Source: Actinomycetes bacterium (GTDB lineage: Bacteria; Actinomycetota; Acidimicrobiia; Acidimicrobiales; Ilumatobacteraceae). From it: a stretch of 64,000 nt of DNA. The stretch's first letter is position 1, and every line of letters begins with the position of its first letter. Below the pieces are notes generated by a model. That model did not search any database, was not told the DNA's origin, and saw only the letters and a list, made by a program, of their open reading frames with translations. Below, one piece after another: positions 24,493 through 33,301 of this stretch. A program made the translations under genes and the position numbers. The stretch is from assembly GCA_029782355.1 (NCBI GenBank), contig JAKOUY010000016.1:372001-436000 (forward strand). Reading direction: 5' to 3'.

Positions 24493-25647
24493 TCACACGC
24501 CCCAGAGCTTCTTGAAGTCCTGCTCCATGGTCGGCGGAGCCCAGTCGCCACCAGCGTCGCTGATCTTCTTGGCGGTGTCGGCGTCGGTGACCAGGAACGT
24601 CGGCAGGTTGGCAGCAGCGCGCTCCTCGTCGAGCGGCATGCCCAGGCTGAGCCGGGCGGCGGCATCGACCAGCAGCCAGCCGACGTAGCCCTTCGGGTCG
24701 GCCGACCAGGCGCCGTTGGTGCCGGCGACGATCTCGTCCAGGTTGGCCTTGGAGAAGTCCTGGCCGTACACCTTGACCTGCTTGTCCAGACCGGCCGACT
24801 TCAGCGCGTCGGTCAGGCCGATGGGCAGCGAGCCGAAGGAGTTGAACACGTAGTTGATGCTCTTGTCCTCCTGCAGCTTGGCGGCCACCAGGGCCGGCAC
24901 CTGACCACCGACGAGATCGGCGATCTTGACGTTCAGCTCGGTGATCTTGCAGTCCGGGCAGTTCTTGGCCATCTCCGCCTTGTAGGCGTCGGTCTCGGCC
25001 ACCAGGACCGGGAAGTCCGGGATGCTGACGATCAGCGGGTTGGCCTTGCCGTTGGAGTCGACGATCGCCCAGTTGGCCATCAGCGGGCCGGTCTTCTCGA
25101 CGAACTGCTTGTCACCGAACTGGGTGTAGACGTTGGTGTCGTCCGGATGCGGCACCTCGGTGTCGTAGGCGCTGAGGATCTTGATCCCCTTGGCCTTGGC
25201 CGCATCGGCCTGGTCCTTGTACAGGGCGAGGGCCTCGCCCGAGCTGGCGATGAAGTCAGCGCCGGCATCGATCGCCTGCTGGAACGCTGCGGCCGGCTCG
25301 CCGCTCTTCGAGCTGATGATGATGGCGTCCCAGCCCAACGCGGCCGTGGCCGCCTTGACGCCCACCGTCTCGTAGGGGCACGACTCGAGCTCGCACTCCA
25401 GCCAGGCGAACTTCTTCTTGTCCGGCTTGCGGGTCAACGGCGTGGTGACGCCGATGGGCTGGTTCGGGTCGGTGTACTTCGCCACCATCGCCTTGGCGGC
25501 GTCCATGCCGGACATGGCCGCGGTGCCGGCAGTCGTGCCGCTCGAACCGGCCCCCGTGCCGGGCGTGGTCGCACTGGCCGTGCCGTACGCGCCCGAGACT
25601 GCGGCACCGCACACGAGCACGGCTGCCAACTTGCTGAACTTCCTCAT
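24493..25647 (-). CDS. Sugar-type ABC transporter substrate-binding protein
   Basis: 384 residues. A signal peptide is visible (MRKFSK, hydrophobic core to about residue 20, then ASA before TTPG). The mature part is a periplasmic-binding-protein type 1 fold (Peripla_BP_4-like): ALGWDAIIISSKSGEPAAAFQQAI split around the first lobe, and VKVYGQDFSKANLDEIVAG in the second. CPYE and CPDC cysteine pairs are present. It should capture a sugar or small polar ligand outside the cell for the importer encoded divergently at 25740-28345. The frame is open upstream, but the ATG at 25645-25647 with GGGG before it starts the signal peptide. Confidence 0.87.
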   Translation of the reverse strand: MRKFSKLAAVLVCGAAVSGAYGTASATTPGTGAGSSGTTAGTAAMSGMDAAKAMVAKYTDPNQPIGVTTPLTRKPDKKKFAWLECELESCPYETVGVKAATAALGWDAIIISSKSGEPAAAFQQAIDAGADFIASSGEALALYKDQADAAKAKGIKILSAYDTEVPHPDDTNVYTQFGDKQFVEKTGPLMANWAIVDSNGKANPLIVSIPDFPVLVAETDAYKAEMAKNCPDCKITELNVKIADLVGGQVPALVAAKLQEDKSINYVFNSFGSLPIGLTDALKSAGLDKQVKVYGQDFSKANLDEIVAGTNGAWSADPKGYVGWLLVDAAARLSLGMPLDEERAAANLPTFLVTDADTAKKISDAGGDWAPPTMEQDFKKLWGV

Positions 25648-25705
25648 GGATCCCCCTTGGAATCCTCGCGGCGCTTCTCGCCCCGAGGTGGTCCCCCGTA
25701 GATTA

Positions 25706-25735
25706 TTGACAACGACCACAGTTTGCTAGTGTCAA
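25706..25735 (+). promoter_or_regulatory. Promoter of the ABC ATPase/permease genes, within an inverted TTGACA repeat
   Basis: TTGACA at 25706-25711, a 15-bp spacer and TAGTGT at 25727-25732 precede the ATG at 25740 by seven bases, so the mRNA is probably leaderless. TGTCAA at 25730-25735 is the inverse of TTGACA and overlaps the -10 box, so this 93-bp divergent region also offers a -35-like box towards the binding-protein gene and a possible operator. Confidence 0.55.
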
Positions 25736-25739
25736 CTTG

Positions 25740-27275
25740 ATGGGGATTGGGGGATCCGTGTCAGACAGCACGCTGCGCATCGATCACCTGTCGAAGACCT
25801 TCCCCGGGCAGCGGGCGTTGCACGACGTCAGCATCGAGGTTGGCAAGGGCGAGGTCCACGCCCTGGTCGGGCAGAACGGCTCCGGCAAGTCGACGCTGAT
25901 CAAGATCCTCGCCGGCTACCACCAGCCCGACGACGGCGGGGAGGCGTGGGTCGACGGTGCCCCACTGGCCCTGGGCGACGGCCAGGCCGCGGCGTCCGCC
26001 GGGATCCGCTTCGTCCACCAGGACCTCGGTCTGGTCGGCAGCATCAGCGCGGTGGAGAACATCGCCCTCGGCGCCGGCTATCGCACCGGGCCGATGCGCA
26101 AGATCCGCTGGCGCGACGAGGTCCGCCGGACCAAGGCGGCGCTGGAGCGGCTCGGCCTCGCGGCCGTCGACGTCAGGGCCCCGGTGTCCACGCTGGCCCC
26201 GTCGCAGCGCACGGGCGTCGCCATCGCCCGGGCCCTCGTCGGGTGGGAGGACGGCGCCAGCCTGCTGGTGCTGGACGAACCGACGGCCACCCTGCCCGGT
26301 GACGACGTCCACCGGCTGTTCGAGGTGATCCACCGGTTGAAGGACAACGGGGTGTCGATCCTCTACGTGTCCCACCACCTCGACGAGGTCTTCGAGCTGG
26401 CCGACAAGGTCACCGTGCTGCGCGACGGCAAGCTGGTGGCCACCGTGCCGGTGCGCTCGCTCGACCACCTCGGGTTGGTGGAGATGATCATCGGCCATCG
26501 CTTGGAGACGACGACGGCCACCGAGGCCATCGAGGGCGCCGAAGCGATCCTCGACATCCGCGGCATGCACGGTGGCACGGTCCGCCACCTCGATCTCACC
26601 GTCGGCCGCGGCGAGATCGTCGGGATCGCCGGGATCACCGGATCGGGCCGGGAGCACGTGCTCGCCCTGATCGCCGGGCAGATCCCACGCGCCGCCGGCT
26701 CGGTCGTCCTCGACGGGGTGGAGCTGGCCAACTACCAGCCGCGCCAGGCCATCGACCGGGGTGTGGCGTTCGTGCCGGCCGAGCGGGCGGTGCGCGGGGC
26801 CATCGGCCCGATGAGCGTGCGCGAGAACCTCACCATCACCGGGCTGCGACGCCACTTCCACCGCGGTGTGCTGTCGCGGCGCAGGGAGTTGGACGAGACC
26901 CATGGCTGGATCGACCGCCTGTCGATCAAGACGTCCTCGTCGGAGGCTGCCATCGGCTCGCTGAGCGGCGGCAACCAGCAGAAGGTCATGTTCGGCAAGG
27001 CGCTGCGACTGCAGCCGAAGCTGCTGCTCCTCGACGAGCCCACCCAGGGCATCGACGTCGGCGCCAAGGAGCAGATCCATCGCCTGGTCGACGAGGCCGC
27101 CGCCGACGGCGTGGCCACCATCGTCGCCTCGACGGACACCGACGAGCTGGTCCGGTTGTGTCACCGGGTGGTGATCATGTCCAACGGGCACGTGTCGGCC
27201 ACGCTGCTCGGCGACCACATCGCCACGGATCGCATCGAACACATCCAACTGCAGGGCTCGCGGAGGGCGTCATGA
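25740..27275 (+). CDS. Sugar-type ABC transporter ATPase (RbsA/MglA-like, two domains)
   Basis: 511 residues, tandem ATPase domains. Domain 1: Walker A GQNGSGKS (K50), Walker B LLVLDEPTA, and a degenerate signature (LAPSQRTGVAIARAL). Domain 2: altered Walker A GITGSGREH, canonical LSGGNQQKV signature and LLLLDEPTQGID. This asymmetry is typical of ribose/galactoside importers. It should energise uptake with the following permease. Start candidates are TTG 25737, ATG 25740 and GTG 25758; ATG 25740 fits the -10 box spacing. It overlaps the permease gene by four bases. Confidence 0.9.
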   Translation: MGIGGSVSDSTLRIDHLSKTFPGQRALHDVSIEVGKGEVHALVGQNGSGKSTLIKILAGYHQPDDGGEAWVDGAPLALGDGQAAASAGIRFVHQDLGLVGSISAVENIALGAGYRTGPMRKIRWRDEVRRTKAALERLGLAAVDVRAPVSTLAPSQRTGVAIARALVGWEDGASLLVLDEPTATLPGDDVHRLFEVIHRLKDNGVSILYVSHHLDEVFELADKVTVLRDGKLVATVPVRSLDHLGLVEMIIGHRLETTTATEAIEGAEAILDIRGMHGGTVRHLDLTVGRGEIVGIAGITGSGREHVLALIAGQIPRAAGSVVLDGVELANYQPRQAIDRGVAFVPAERAVRGAIGPMSVRENLTITGLRRHFHRGVLSRRRELDETHGWIDRLSIKTSSSEAAIGSLSGGNQQKVMFGKALRLQPKLLLLDEPTQGIDVGAKEQIHRLVDEAAADGVATIVASTDTDELVRLCHRVVIMSNGHVSATLLGDHIATDRIEHIQLQGSRRAS

Positions 27276-28345
27276 TCAAACGGCTCGGCCTCGACCGCTT
27301 CAGCGCGCTGTACCTGTGGGCCCTGTTCATGATCGTGTTCGGCATCACCAAGCACGACTCGTTCCTGTCGAAGGCCACCTTCAACCTCGTCACCCAGGAG
27401 AACGTGGTCATCGGCGTGCTGGCGCTGGCGTTCCTGGTGCCGCTGTCGACGGGCACCTACGACCTGTCGATCGGTTCGATGATGTCGATGTCGCTGGTGA
27501 TCTCGGCATACCTGTCCAAGCACCACGTGATGCACCCGTTGCTGGCCGCCCTGGTGGCCCTGGCGGCCTGCGCGGTCGCCGGGTTCATCGCCGGGTTCTT
27601 CGTCATCAAGCTGCGGATCAACAGCTTCATCGCCACGTTGGGCATGAGCCAACTGGTGACCGCGGTCATCAACCACACCTCCAGCCAGTCGATCACCTCG
27701 GCGTTCCCGGAGTCGTACCGCAAGCTGGGCAAGGACACGTTCCTGTTCGGACTGAGCCGCTACGTGTTCTTCTTCCTGATCCTCGCCGTGGTCATCTGGT
27801 ACGTGTTCGAGCACACGCCGCTGGGCCGCTACATGTTCGCCACGGGCGGCAACCCGGAGGCCGCCCGCCTGGCCGGGGTGCGCACCGACCGGCTGGTGTG
27901 GGGCTCGCTGGTGGCCTCCGCGGTCATCGCCGGCTTCGCCGGCATCATCCACACCTGGAAGATCGGCAACTACAGCGACTCGATCGGTCCTGGCTACCTG
28001 TTCCCGGCGATCGCCGCGGTGTTCTTCGGGGCGTCGCAGCTGAAGGGCCGACCGAACGTCTGGGGCACGTTGATCGCCCTGTACGCCCTGGCCTGGGGCA
28101 TCTACGGGCTGAACCTGGCGATCACCAACACGACGTGGATCCAGCCGGCCTTCTACGGCGCCTCGTTGCTGGCCGCGGTGGCCCTGGCCAGCCGCAGCGA
28201 GGTGGTCAAGGTGCCCAAGCGCAAGAAGGTCTCCTCGCTGTCCCCGGCTCCGCCGCCGGCCACCGGGCTGACCAACCCGGTGGTGGCCGACGACCAGGTG
28301 GTGCTGGTCGAGGACGAGACCGGCGGATCGCCAGCCGGGGCGTAG
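27272..28345 (+). CDS. Sugar-type ABC transporter permease
   Basis: 357 residues of the BPD_transp_2 family. About nine hydrophobic segments occur between residues 12 and 300 (for example YLWALFMIVFGI, VIGVLALAFLVPLS, YVFFFLILAVVIWYV), with the family motif GTYDLSIGSMMS (compare the DLSVG motif of RbsC) and GGNPEAARLAGV in a cytoplasmic loop. The C-terminal about 50 residues are hydrophilic and Pro/Val-rich, longer than usual. CGGAGGG precedes the ATG, which overlaps the ATPase stop by four bases. Confidence 0.88.
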   Translation: MIKRLGLDRFSALYLWALFMIVFGITKHDSFLSKATFNLVTQENVVIGVLALAFLVPLSTGTYDLSIGSMMSMSLVISAYLSKHHVMHPLLAALVALAACAVAGFIAGFFVIKLRINSFIATLGMSQLVTAVINHTSSQSITSAFPESYRKLGKDTFLFGLSRYVFFFLILAVVIWYVFEHTPLGRYMFATGGNPEAARLAGVRTDRLVWGSLVASAVIAGFAGIIHTWKIGNYSDSIGPGYLFPAIAAVFFGASQLKGRPNVWGTLIALYALAWGIYGLNLAITNTTWIQPAFYGASLLAAVALASRSEVVKVPKRKKVSSLSPAPPPATGLTNPVVADDQVVLVEDETGGSPAGA

Positions 28346-28352
28346 CGCCTGC

Positions 28353-29141
28353 TCAGCGCGACAGGTAGCCGGCGTCGACGGCCAGCGCGTGGCCGACCGT
28401 GAAGCTCGACGCCTCGCTGCACAGCCACAGGGTGGCCGCGGCGATCTCCTCCGGCGTGCCGAAGCGGTTCAGCAGGCTGAGCCGCTGGGCGGCCTCCTGC
28501 GGGTCGCGGCCGCGGCGAGTCAGGGCAGCGCGCAGCATCGGGGTGTCGATGCTGCCCGGGCAGATGGCGTTGATGCGGATGCCCCGCGCGGCGTAGTCGA
28601 GCGCGGCCGAGCGGGTGAGACCGAGCACGCCGTGCTTGGACGCGGTGTACGCCGGCTGGTGGTGCTGGGGGCGGAACGAGTTGGTCGAGGCGATGTTGAC
28701 GATCGCCCCACGGTGCTCGCCGCGTGGCTCCTGGGCCAGCATCACGGCGATCTCCTCCTTCATCGACAGGAAGCAACCGCGCAGGTTCACGGCCTGCATC
28801 CGCTCGAAGTTCTCCAGCGTGCACTCGTGCAGGGGCACCTGTTCGTTCTCGATCGCTGCGGCGTTGACCGCGCAGTCCAACCGACCGAAGCGACGGGTTG
28901 CCGTGGTCACCGCGACCTGGACGGCGTCGGGGTCGGCGACATCGGTGACGACGAACTCGGCGGTGGCCCCGGTACGGCGCACCTGGGCCAGGGTCTCGGC
29001 ACCACCGGCGTCGTCGACGTCGGCCAGCACCAGCCGAGCGCCGCAGCGGGCGAAGGCCAGGGCGATGGCCCGTCCCATGCCACCCGAGGCCCCGGTGACC
29101 AGGGCGACATCGTCGGCGAATGACGTGCTGAACGTGCCCAC
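28353..29141 (-). CDS. SDR-family dehydrogenase
   Basis: 262 residues. TGASGGMG (16-23), Asp41 after the second strand (LVLADVDD, indicating NAD preference), NAAA in place of NNAG, catalytic Ser152, Tyr165 and Lys169 (YTASK), and ICPGSIDTPM are visible. It stops seven bases from the convergent permease stop and diverges from the unknown gene at 29212. It is monocistronic as far as can be seen. Substrate unknown. Confidence 0.88.
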   Translation of the reverse strand: MGTFSTSFADDVALVTGASGGMGRAIALAFARCGARLVLADVDDAGGAETLAQVRRTGATAEFVVTDVADPDAVQVAVTTATRRFGRLDCAVNAAAIENEQVPLHECTLENFERMQAVNLRGCFLSMKEEIAVMLAQEPRGEHRGAIVNIASTNSFRPQHHQPAYTASKHGVLGLTRSAALDYAARGIRINAICPGSIDTPMLRAALTRRGRDPQEAAQRLSLLNRFGTPEEIAAATLWLCSEASSFTVGHALAVDAGYLSR

Positions 29142-29168
29142 GGGCGCCTCTCCTTCCGCTGAGTTACT

Positions 29169-29204
29169 TGAACACGAGTTCAGATACTAGCTCGGGAGTA
29201 GTGT
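29169..29204 (+). promoter_or_regulatory. Palindrome TGAAC-ACGA-GTTCA and -10 box TAGTGT
   Basis: A perfect 5-4-5 inverted repeat at 29169-29182 lies in the 70-bp region between the divergent SDR and the unknown gene. TAGTGT at 29199-29204 ends seven bases before the GTG at 29212, the same hexamer and spacing as at 25727-25732. The palindrome would sit at the -35 region, so it may be an operator. Confidence 0.45.
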
Positions 29205-29211
29205 CCGGCGA

Positions 29212-30288
29212 GTGCTGCTCGGCGCCGACGAGTTCCCCTTCCACCAGATCGCCCAGACCTTCGCCGGGGTGGCCACCGGCGACCCGAGCTGGAACGACGG
29301 GCACTACGTGTGCGCCGCCGACCGCCACGGCCGGGTGGCGCTGACGTCCAACCTCCGCCTGTACCCGAACAACGACGTGATGGACGGGTTCGTCTGCCTG
29401 CGTCACGCCGGCCGGCAGCACAACGTACGCGTCTCCCGCCGGCTGCGGCCGGACGTCGAGGACCTGCACGTCGGCCCGCTGCGCCTGGAGATCCTTCAAC
29501 CGCTCGGTGCCGTTCGCCTGGTGCTCGAGGACAATCCGATCGGCATCCGCCTCGATCTGACGTGCACGACGGCCAACGTGCCGTACATGGGGCCGATCGA
29601 GGTCCGCCGGCACGAGGGCCGCCTGCTCAGCGAGCGGGCCACCTACGAGATCACCGGGACATGCCACGGATGGGTCGAGGTGGACGGGGTCCGCCTCGAC
29701 CTCGACGCCCGGGAGGCGTCCTGCTTCCGCAACCACTCGTGGGGGTTCGGCCCCGGTCGGGGCGGCCCACGGCCGTACGGTGCCCCGGCCCCGCCCAAGC
29801 GGGCGCCCGGTGTGCGCCACTGGGTCCTGCTGCACGCCGCCGACCACGGTGCCTTCTGCTTCGTCGATCCCAGCGGGCGGGCCGCCGCCGGGCGGGGAGC
29901 GATCCTCGAGCCGCAGCGCATCGTGCCCGTCGTCGACATCGACCACGACGTCGAGTTCTACGACGGCGGGCGGCGGTTGCGCCGCGCCAGCCTGGCGCTG
30001 ACCGACGTCGAGGGCCGTCGGCGGCAGTACGCCGTGCGGGACCTCGGGTGGGTGTACTGCCAGGGCGGCGGATACTTCGGTGGTTTCGACGACGGCCTCG
30101 GGCAGGGCGTGTTCCGCGGCGACGAGCACGTCGAGGGTGAGGTCTGGGACGTCAGCCACCCGACCACCATCGTCCGGTCCGACGGCAGCTCGTTCGAGGT
30201 CGAGCACGACTGGGCGGAGAGCTTCGTCGCCGTCGATCACGACGGTGGCGGCGGCCTGGCGCACTACGAGTGCGTCGTGATCCGCTGA
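29212..30288 (+). CDS. Conserved-looking protein of unknown function
   Basis: 358 residues from a probably leaderless GTG. I do not recognise a characterised family with confidence. It has no signal peptide or membrane segment and is rich in aromatic and charged beta-strand-like stretches (YVCAADRHGRVALTS, RNHSWGFGPGRGG, DLGWVYCQGGGYFGG), which gives a weak impression of the large beta-sandwich/lipocalin-like proteins compared with CrtC and AttH. It begins DEFPFHQIAQTFAG. It lies directly before the ABM-fold, P450 and SDR genes but has its own promoter signals. A role in terpenoid or steroid hydration is conceivable but unsupported. Confidence 0.65.
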   Translation: MLLGADEFPFHQIAQTFAGVATGDPSWNDGHYVCAADRHGRVALTSNLRLYPNNDVMDGFVCLRHAGRQHNVRVSRRLRPDVEDLHVGPLRLEILQPLGAVRLVLEDNPIGIRLDLTCTTANVPYMGPIEVRRHEGRLLSERATYEITGTCHGWVEVDGVRLDLDAREASCFRNHSWGFGPGRGGPRPYGAPAPPKRAPGVRHWVLLHAADHGAFCFVDPSGRAAAGRGAILEPQRIVPVVDIDHDVEFYDGGRRLRRASLALTDVEGRRRQYAVRDLGWVYCQGGGYFGGFDDGLGQGVFRGDEHVEGEVWDVSHPTTIVRSDGSSFEVEHDWAESFVAVDHDGGGGLAHYECVVIR

Positions 30289-30302
30289 CGCCACTGACTT
30301 AC

Positions 30303-30330
30303 TTGACAGTGAGTCCTGTTGCGGCAAGAT
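30303..30330 (+). promoter_or_regulatory. Promoter of the P450 operon
   Basis: TTGACA (30303-30308), 16-bp spacer, CAAGAT (30325-30330), then six bases to the ATG at 30337. The predicted transcription start coincides with the A of the start codon, and no ribosome-binding site is present, so translation should be leaderless. Confidence 0.6.
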
Positions 30331-30336
30331 AGGTGG

Positions 30337-30690
30337 ATGATCGCGATCATCGGCCACCTCGACGTCGACCCCGCCGACCGGGACCGCCTGGTGTCGTCCT
30401 CGATCGAGCTGCAGCGGGCCACCCGGCGCGACGAGCCCGGCTGCCTGGTGTACACCATCGCCGCCGACCCGGCCGATCCCGGGCGGATCCGCATCGTCGA
30501 GCTGTGGGAGGACGCCGCATCGCTGGACGCCCACTTCGCCCACCCCAACTTCCGGGCCACCGGCGAGGCCCTGCGTGGGGCAACCCGCCTCGGTGGGTCG
30601 GCCGTGAAGTACCGGATCGACGCCGTCGACGACGTGCGCGGGCCCGACGGTCACGTGACCAGCGAGTTCCGGTCCGCCGACGGAGACTGA
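30337..30690 (+). CDS. Antibiotic-biosynthesis-monooxygenase (ABM) fold protein
   Basis: 117 residues. The ferredoxin-like ABM fold is indicated by MIAIIGHLDVDPADRDR, EPGCLVYTIAADP, IRIVELWEDAASLDAHFAHPNF. Members act as cofactor-free monooxygenases on quinol-like substrates or as heme-degrading or reactive-species-handling proteins. First gene of an operon with P450, SDR and a flavin-binding protein; a four-base gap separates it from the P450 start. The ATG is chosen over a TTG 18 bases upstream on promoter geometry. Confidence 0.82.
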   Translation: MIAIIGHLDVDPADRDRLVSSSIELQRATRRDEPGCLVYTIAADPADPGRIRIVELWEDAASLDAHFAHPNFRATGEALRGATRLGGSAVKYRIDAVDDVRGPDGHVTSEFRSADGD

Positions 30691-30694
30691 CCAG

Positions 30695-31921
30695 GTGACT
30701 GGCGGGCCGATCCAGGCGGCGCCCGACGCGCCGGCCGTCCGGCACACCGACGCGGCGCGGGCCTTCGAGCCCACCGCGCACTACGCCGCGCTGCGCGACG
30801 CCTGCCCGGTGCACCGGGTCACCGAGTACGACCCGCCCTTCTACGTGCTCACCCGGTTTGCCGATGTCGTCGACACGCTGAAGGATCACGATCACTGGCA
30901 GAACCGCCACGGTCCCGGGGTGTTCTACCAGGAGCGCGGCGTGCTGGGGACCACCGACGAGCCCGATCACGGCCGCCACCGCCGGGTGTTGCGGGCCGCG
31001 TTCCTGCCCACCGTGATCGACGGCATGGAGCCGCGCATCGCGGCGATCGCCGACCAGTTGATCGACGGGTGGATCCAGCGCGGTGAGGGCGACTTCATCA
31101 GCCTCTACGCCGGTCCGTTCCCGGCGCTGGTGATCGCCGAGGTCCTGGGCATCGGCGCGGCGCACCGCGACGAGTTCCGTCACCTCAGCGACGTCGCCGT
31201 GGCCGCCTTGACCGGTGGCGACGTGCAGCGCTACGCCGAGGCCAAGGCAGCTCTGGAGGACCAGGTGGCCGCCGGGGTGGCTGCCCGTCGGGCACGGCTG
31301 GACGCCGGCGACGCGGCCGGCGACCTCCCCGACGACGTGCTCGGCCGGTTGGCCGTCGCCGAGGCCGAGGGGACCATCGACCACACCGAGATGCGTCACC
31401 TCGGGTACCAGCTGCTGGTGGCCGGGCACGAGACGACCACCAGCCTGCTGGGCCTGATGCTGTACCGCCTGCTGGAGCGACCCGAGCTGCTCGCCCGGCT
31501 GCGCACCGACCCCGGCCTGATCCCGGCGACCATCGAGGAGACGCTGCGCTTCGACTCGCCGGTGCACGGCCTGTTCCGGACGAACGCCGAGGGGTGTGTG
31601 CTCCATGGTGTCGAGCTGCCGGCATCGACCAAGGTGCAGGTGGCCTTCGCCGCGGCGAACCGCGACCCGGCGCAGTTCGCCGATCCGGATCGCTTCGACA
31701 TCGACCGGCCGCGTCCCGAGATCGGCCGGCACGTGGCCTTCGGATGGGGGATCCATCACTGCATCGGCGCTCCGCTGGCCCGGCTCTCCGCCCGGGTCAC
31801 CTTCGAACGCCTGCTGGCGCGGTTGGCGTCGATCGAGCTGGCCGGCCCACCCGTGCGCAACGACTCCTTCGTGCTCCACGGCCTGACCTCGCTCCCGCTG
31901 CGATGGAGCGTCGCCGGGTGA
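30695..31921 (+). CDS. Cytochrome P450
   Basis: 408 residues, standard bacterial soluble P450 length. I-helix oxygen-activation motif AGHETT (243-248), K-helix ExxR in EETLR (282-285), and the heme-binding loop FGWGIHHCIG with Cys356. It would hydroxylate a hydrophobic substrate with electrons from a ferredoxin; no ferredoxin gene is adjacent. The HH before the cysteine is a common variant. The GTG start follows the ABM gene by four bases and the stop overlaps the SDR start by four bases. Confidence 0.93.
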   Translation: MTGGPIQAAPDAPAVRHTDAARAFEPTAHYAALRDACPVHRVTEYDPPFYVLTRFADVVDTLKDHDHWQNRHGPGVFYQERGVLGTTDEPDHGRHRRVLRAAFLPTVIDGMEPRIAAIADQLIDGWIQRGEGDFISLYAGPFPALVIAEVLGIGAAHRDEFRHLSDVAVAALTGGDVQRYAEAKAALEDQVAAGVAARRARLDAGDAAGDLPDDVLGRLAVAEAEGTIDHTEMRHLGYQLLVAGHETTTSLLGLMLYRLLERPELLARLRTDPGLIPATIEETLRFDSPVHGLFRTNAEGCVLHGVELPASTKVQVAFAAANRDPAQFADPDRFDIDRPRPEIGRHVAFGWGIHHCIGAPLARLSARVTFERLLARLASIELAGPPVRNDSFVLHGLTSLPLRWSVAG

Positions 31922-32709
31922 GCCTGCTCGAGCAGTTCCGCCTCGACGGCCGGGTGGCCGTGGTCACCGGGTCGGGCCAGGGCATCGGCCGGGCGATCGC
32001 CTGGGGGCTGGCCGATGCCGGGTGCGACGTGGTGCTCAACGCCCGCCGGGTGGCCGATCTGCAGGTCACCGCGGCCGGCGTGCACGAGCGAGGTCGCCGC
32101 GCCCTGGTGGTCGACGGCGACATCCGCTCCCTCGCCGACACCCTGGCCGCCCGCACGGTGGAGACCTTCGGTCGGCTCGACGTGTGGGTCAACAACGTCG
32201 GTGGATCGGACGACAAGACCGTCCGCCAGTTGGTCGACACCCCGGACGACGTCTTCCGCGCCCAGTTGGAGCTCAACCTGGTGTCGGCGTTCCAGGGCTG
32301 CCGGGCCGCGGCCGCCCACCTGCCCGATGGCGGGTCGATCGTCAACATCACCTCCGGTGCCGGGACTCGCGGCTCACCGTGGACCGGGCCCTACGCCGCC
32401 GCCAAGGCCGGACTGATCAACCTGACCCAGACCCTGGCGCTGGAGCTGGCCGAGCGGGGCATCCGGGTCAACGCGGTGTCGCCTGGGCCGGTGGCCACCG
32501 AAGCGTTCGTCGAGATCCTCGGCGTCGAGGAACGCCTCGACGAACTGACCCGGACCATCCCGCTCGGGCGAATGGGCCACCCTGACGACATCGCTGCTGC
32601 CGTGGTCTACCTGGCCTCGCCCGCCGCGGCCTGGGTGACCGGCGAACACCTGCTGGTGGCCGGCGGGCGAACGACGCGCAGCTACCAGTACCGACCGAGA
32701 GGAACGTGA
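31918..32709 (+). CDS. SDR-family dehydrogenase
   Basis: 263 residues. TGSGQGIG (17-24), VNNVGG variant (91-96), Ser146, Tyr159 and Lys163 (YAAAK). The residue after the second strand region (LNARR) suggests NADP preference. It probably oxidises the alcohol made by the P450. The GTG at 31918 overlaps the P450 stop by four bases; an ATG 15 bases upstream is the alternative start. Confidence 0.88.
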   Translation: MSLLEQFRLDGRVAVVTGSGQGIGRAIAWGLADAGCDVVLNARRVADLQVTAAGVHERGRRALVVDGDIRSLADTLAARTVETFGRLDVWVNNVGGSDDKTVRQLVDTPDDVFRAQLELNLVSAFQGCRAAAAHLPDGGSIVNITSGAGTRGSPWTGPYAAAKAGLINLTQTLALELAERGIRVNAVSPGPVATEAFVEILGVEERLDELTRTIPLGRMGHPDDIAAAVVYLASPAAAWVTGEHLLVAGGRTTRSYQYRPRGT

Positions 32710-32710
32710 G

Positions 32711-33268
32711 ATGAGCACACCCGATGAGCGGGCTGCCGGGCAGGCGGGCAGGAACGGCGACGAGTACGTCGACTCGTACGAGGACGTTTCGGTGTTCGCC
32801 CTCGGCGGCGATCGCGAGCAGACCCTCCACGACCGCCAGACCGAGTGCACGTTCATGTGGTCCACCGCCACCGGCGACCCGGTGGGCGTGATCATGAACT
32901 ACCTGCTGCACGACGGCCGGTTCTGGGTGACCTGCACCCGGCGGCGCAAGCGGGTGGCGGCCGTCGAAGCCCGGCCGCGGGTGGCCATCGCCGTGACCAG
33001 CCGGGGGACGAACATCGGGGTCAGTCAGTCGGTGACCTACAAGGGCGACGCCGTGGTCCACGACGACCCGGCGGTGAAGGCCTGGTTCTACCCGGCGCTG
33101 GCGGCGCGGGTGCGCCCGGAGAGCGCCGAGCAGCAGGCTGCCTTCGTCCACCACCTGGACACCCCGGGACGGGTGGTCATCGAGATCGTGCCCACCGATC
33201 GGATCGGCTTCGACGCCGAGCAGATGTTCGCCAACAGCCCGGCTGGGCCCAGCCGCACCGAGGTCTGA
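32711..33268 (+). CDS. Pyridoxamine-5'-phosphate-oxidase-fold (FMN/F420-binding) protein
   Basis: 185 residues. The split-barrel fold is suggested by ECTFMWSTATGDPVGVIMNY, GRFWVTCTRRRKR, PRVAIAVTSRG and VVIEIVPTDRIGFD. Actinobacterial relatives bind F420 or FMN and reduce or sequester small molecules. The basic TRRRKR stretch may contact a phosphate-bearing cofactor. GAGAGGAACGTGAG precedes the ATG. Last gene of the P450 operon; the gap to the convergent SnoaL gene is 33 bp. Confidence 0.78.
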   Translation: MSTPDERAAGQAGRNGDEYVDSYEDVSVFALGGDREQTLHDRQTECTFMWSTATGDPVGVIMNYLLHDGRFWVTCTRRRKRVAAVEARPRVAIAVTSRGTNIGVSQSVTYKGDAVVHDDPAVKAWFYPALAARVRPESAEQQAAFVHHLDTPGRVVIEIVPTDRIGFDAEQMFANSPAGPSRTEV

Positions 33269-33301
33269 GCGGCGGCGAGGTGGCCTGCCGGTGGGGGAGG
33301 A

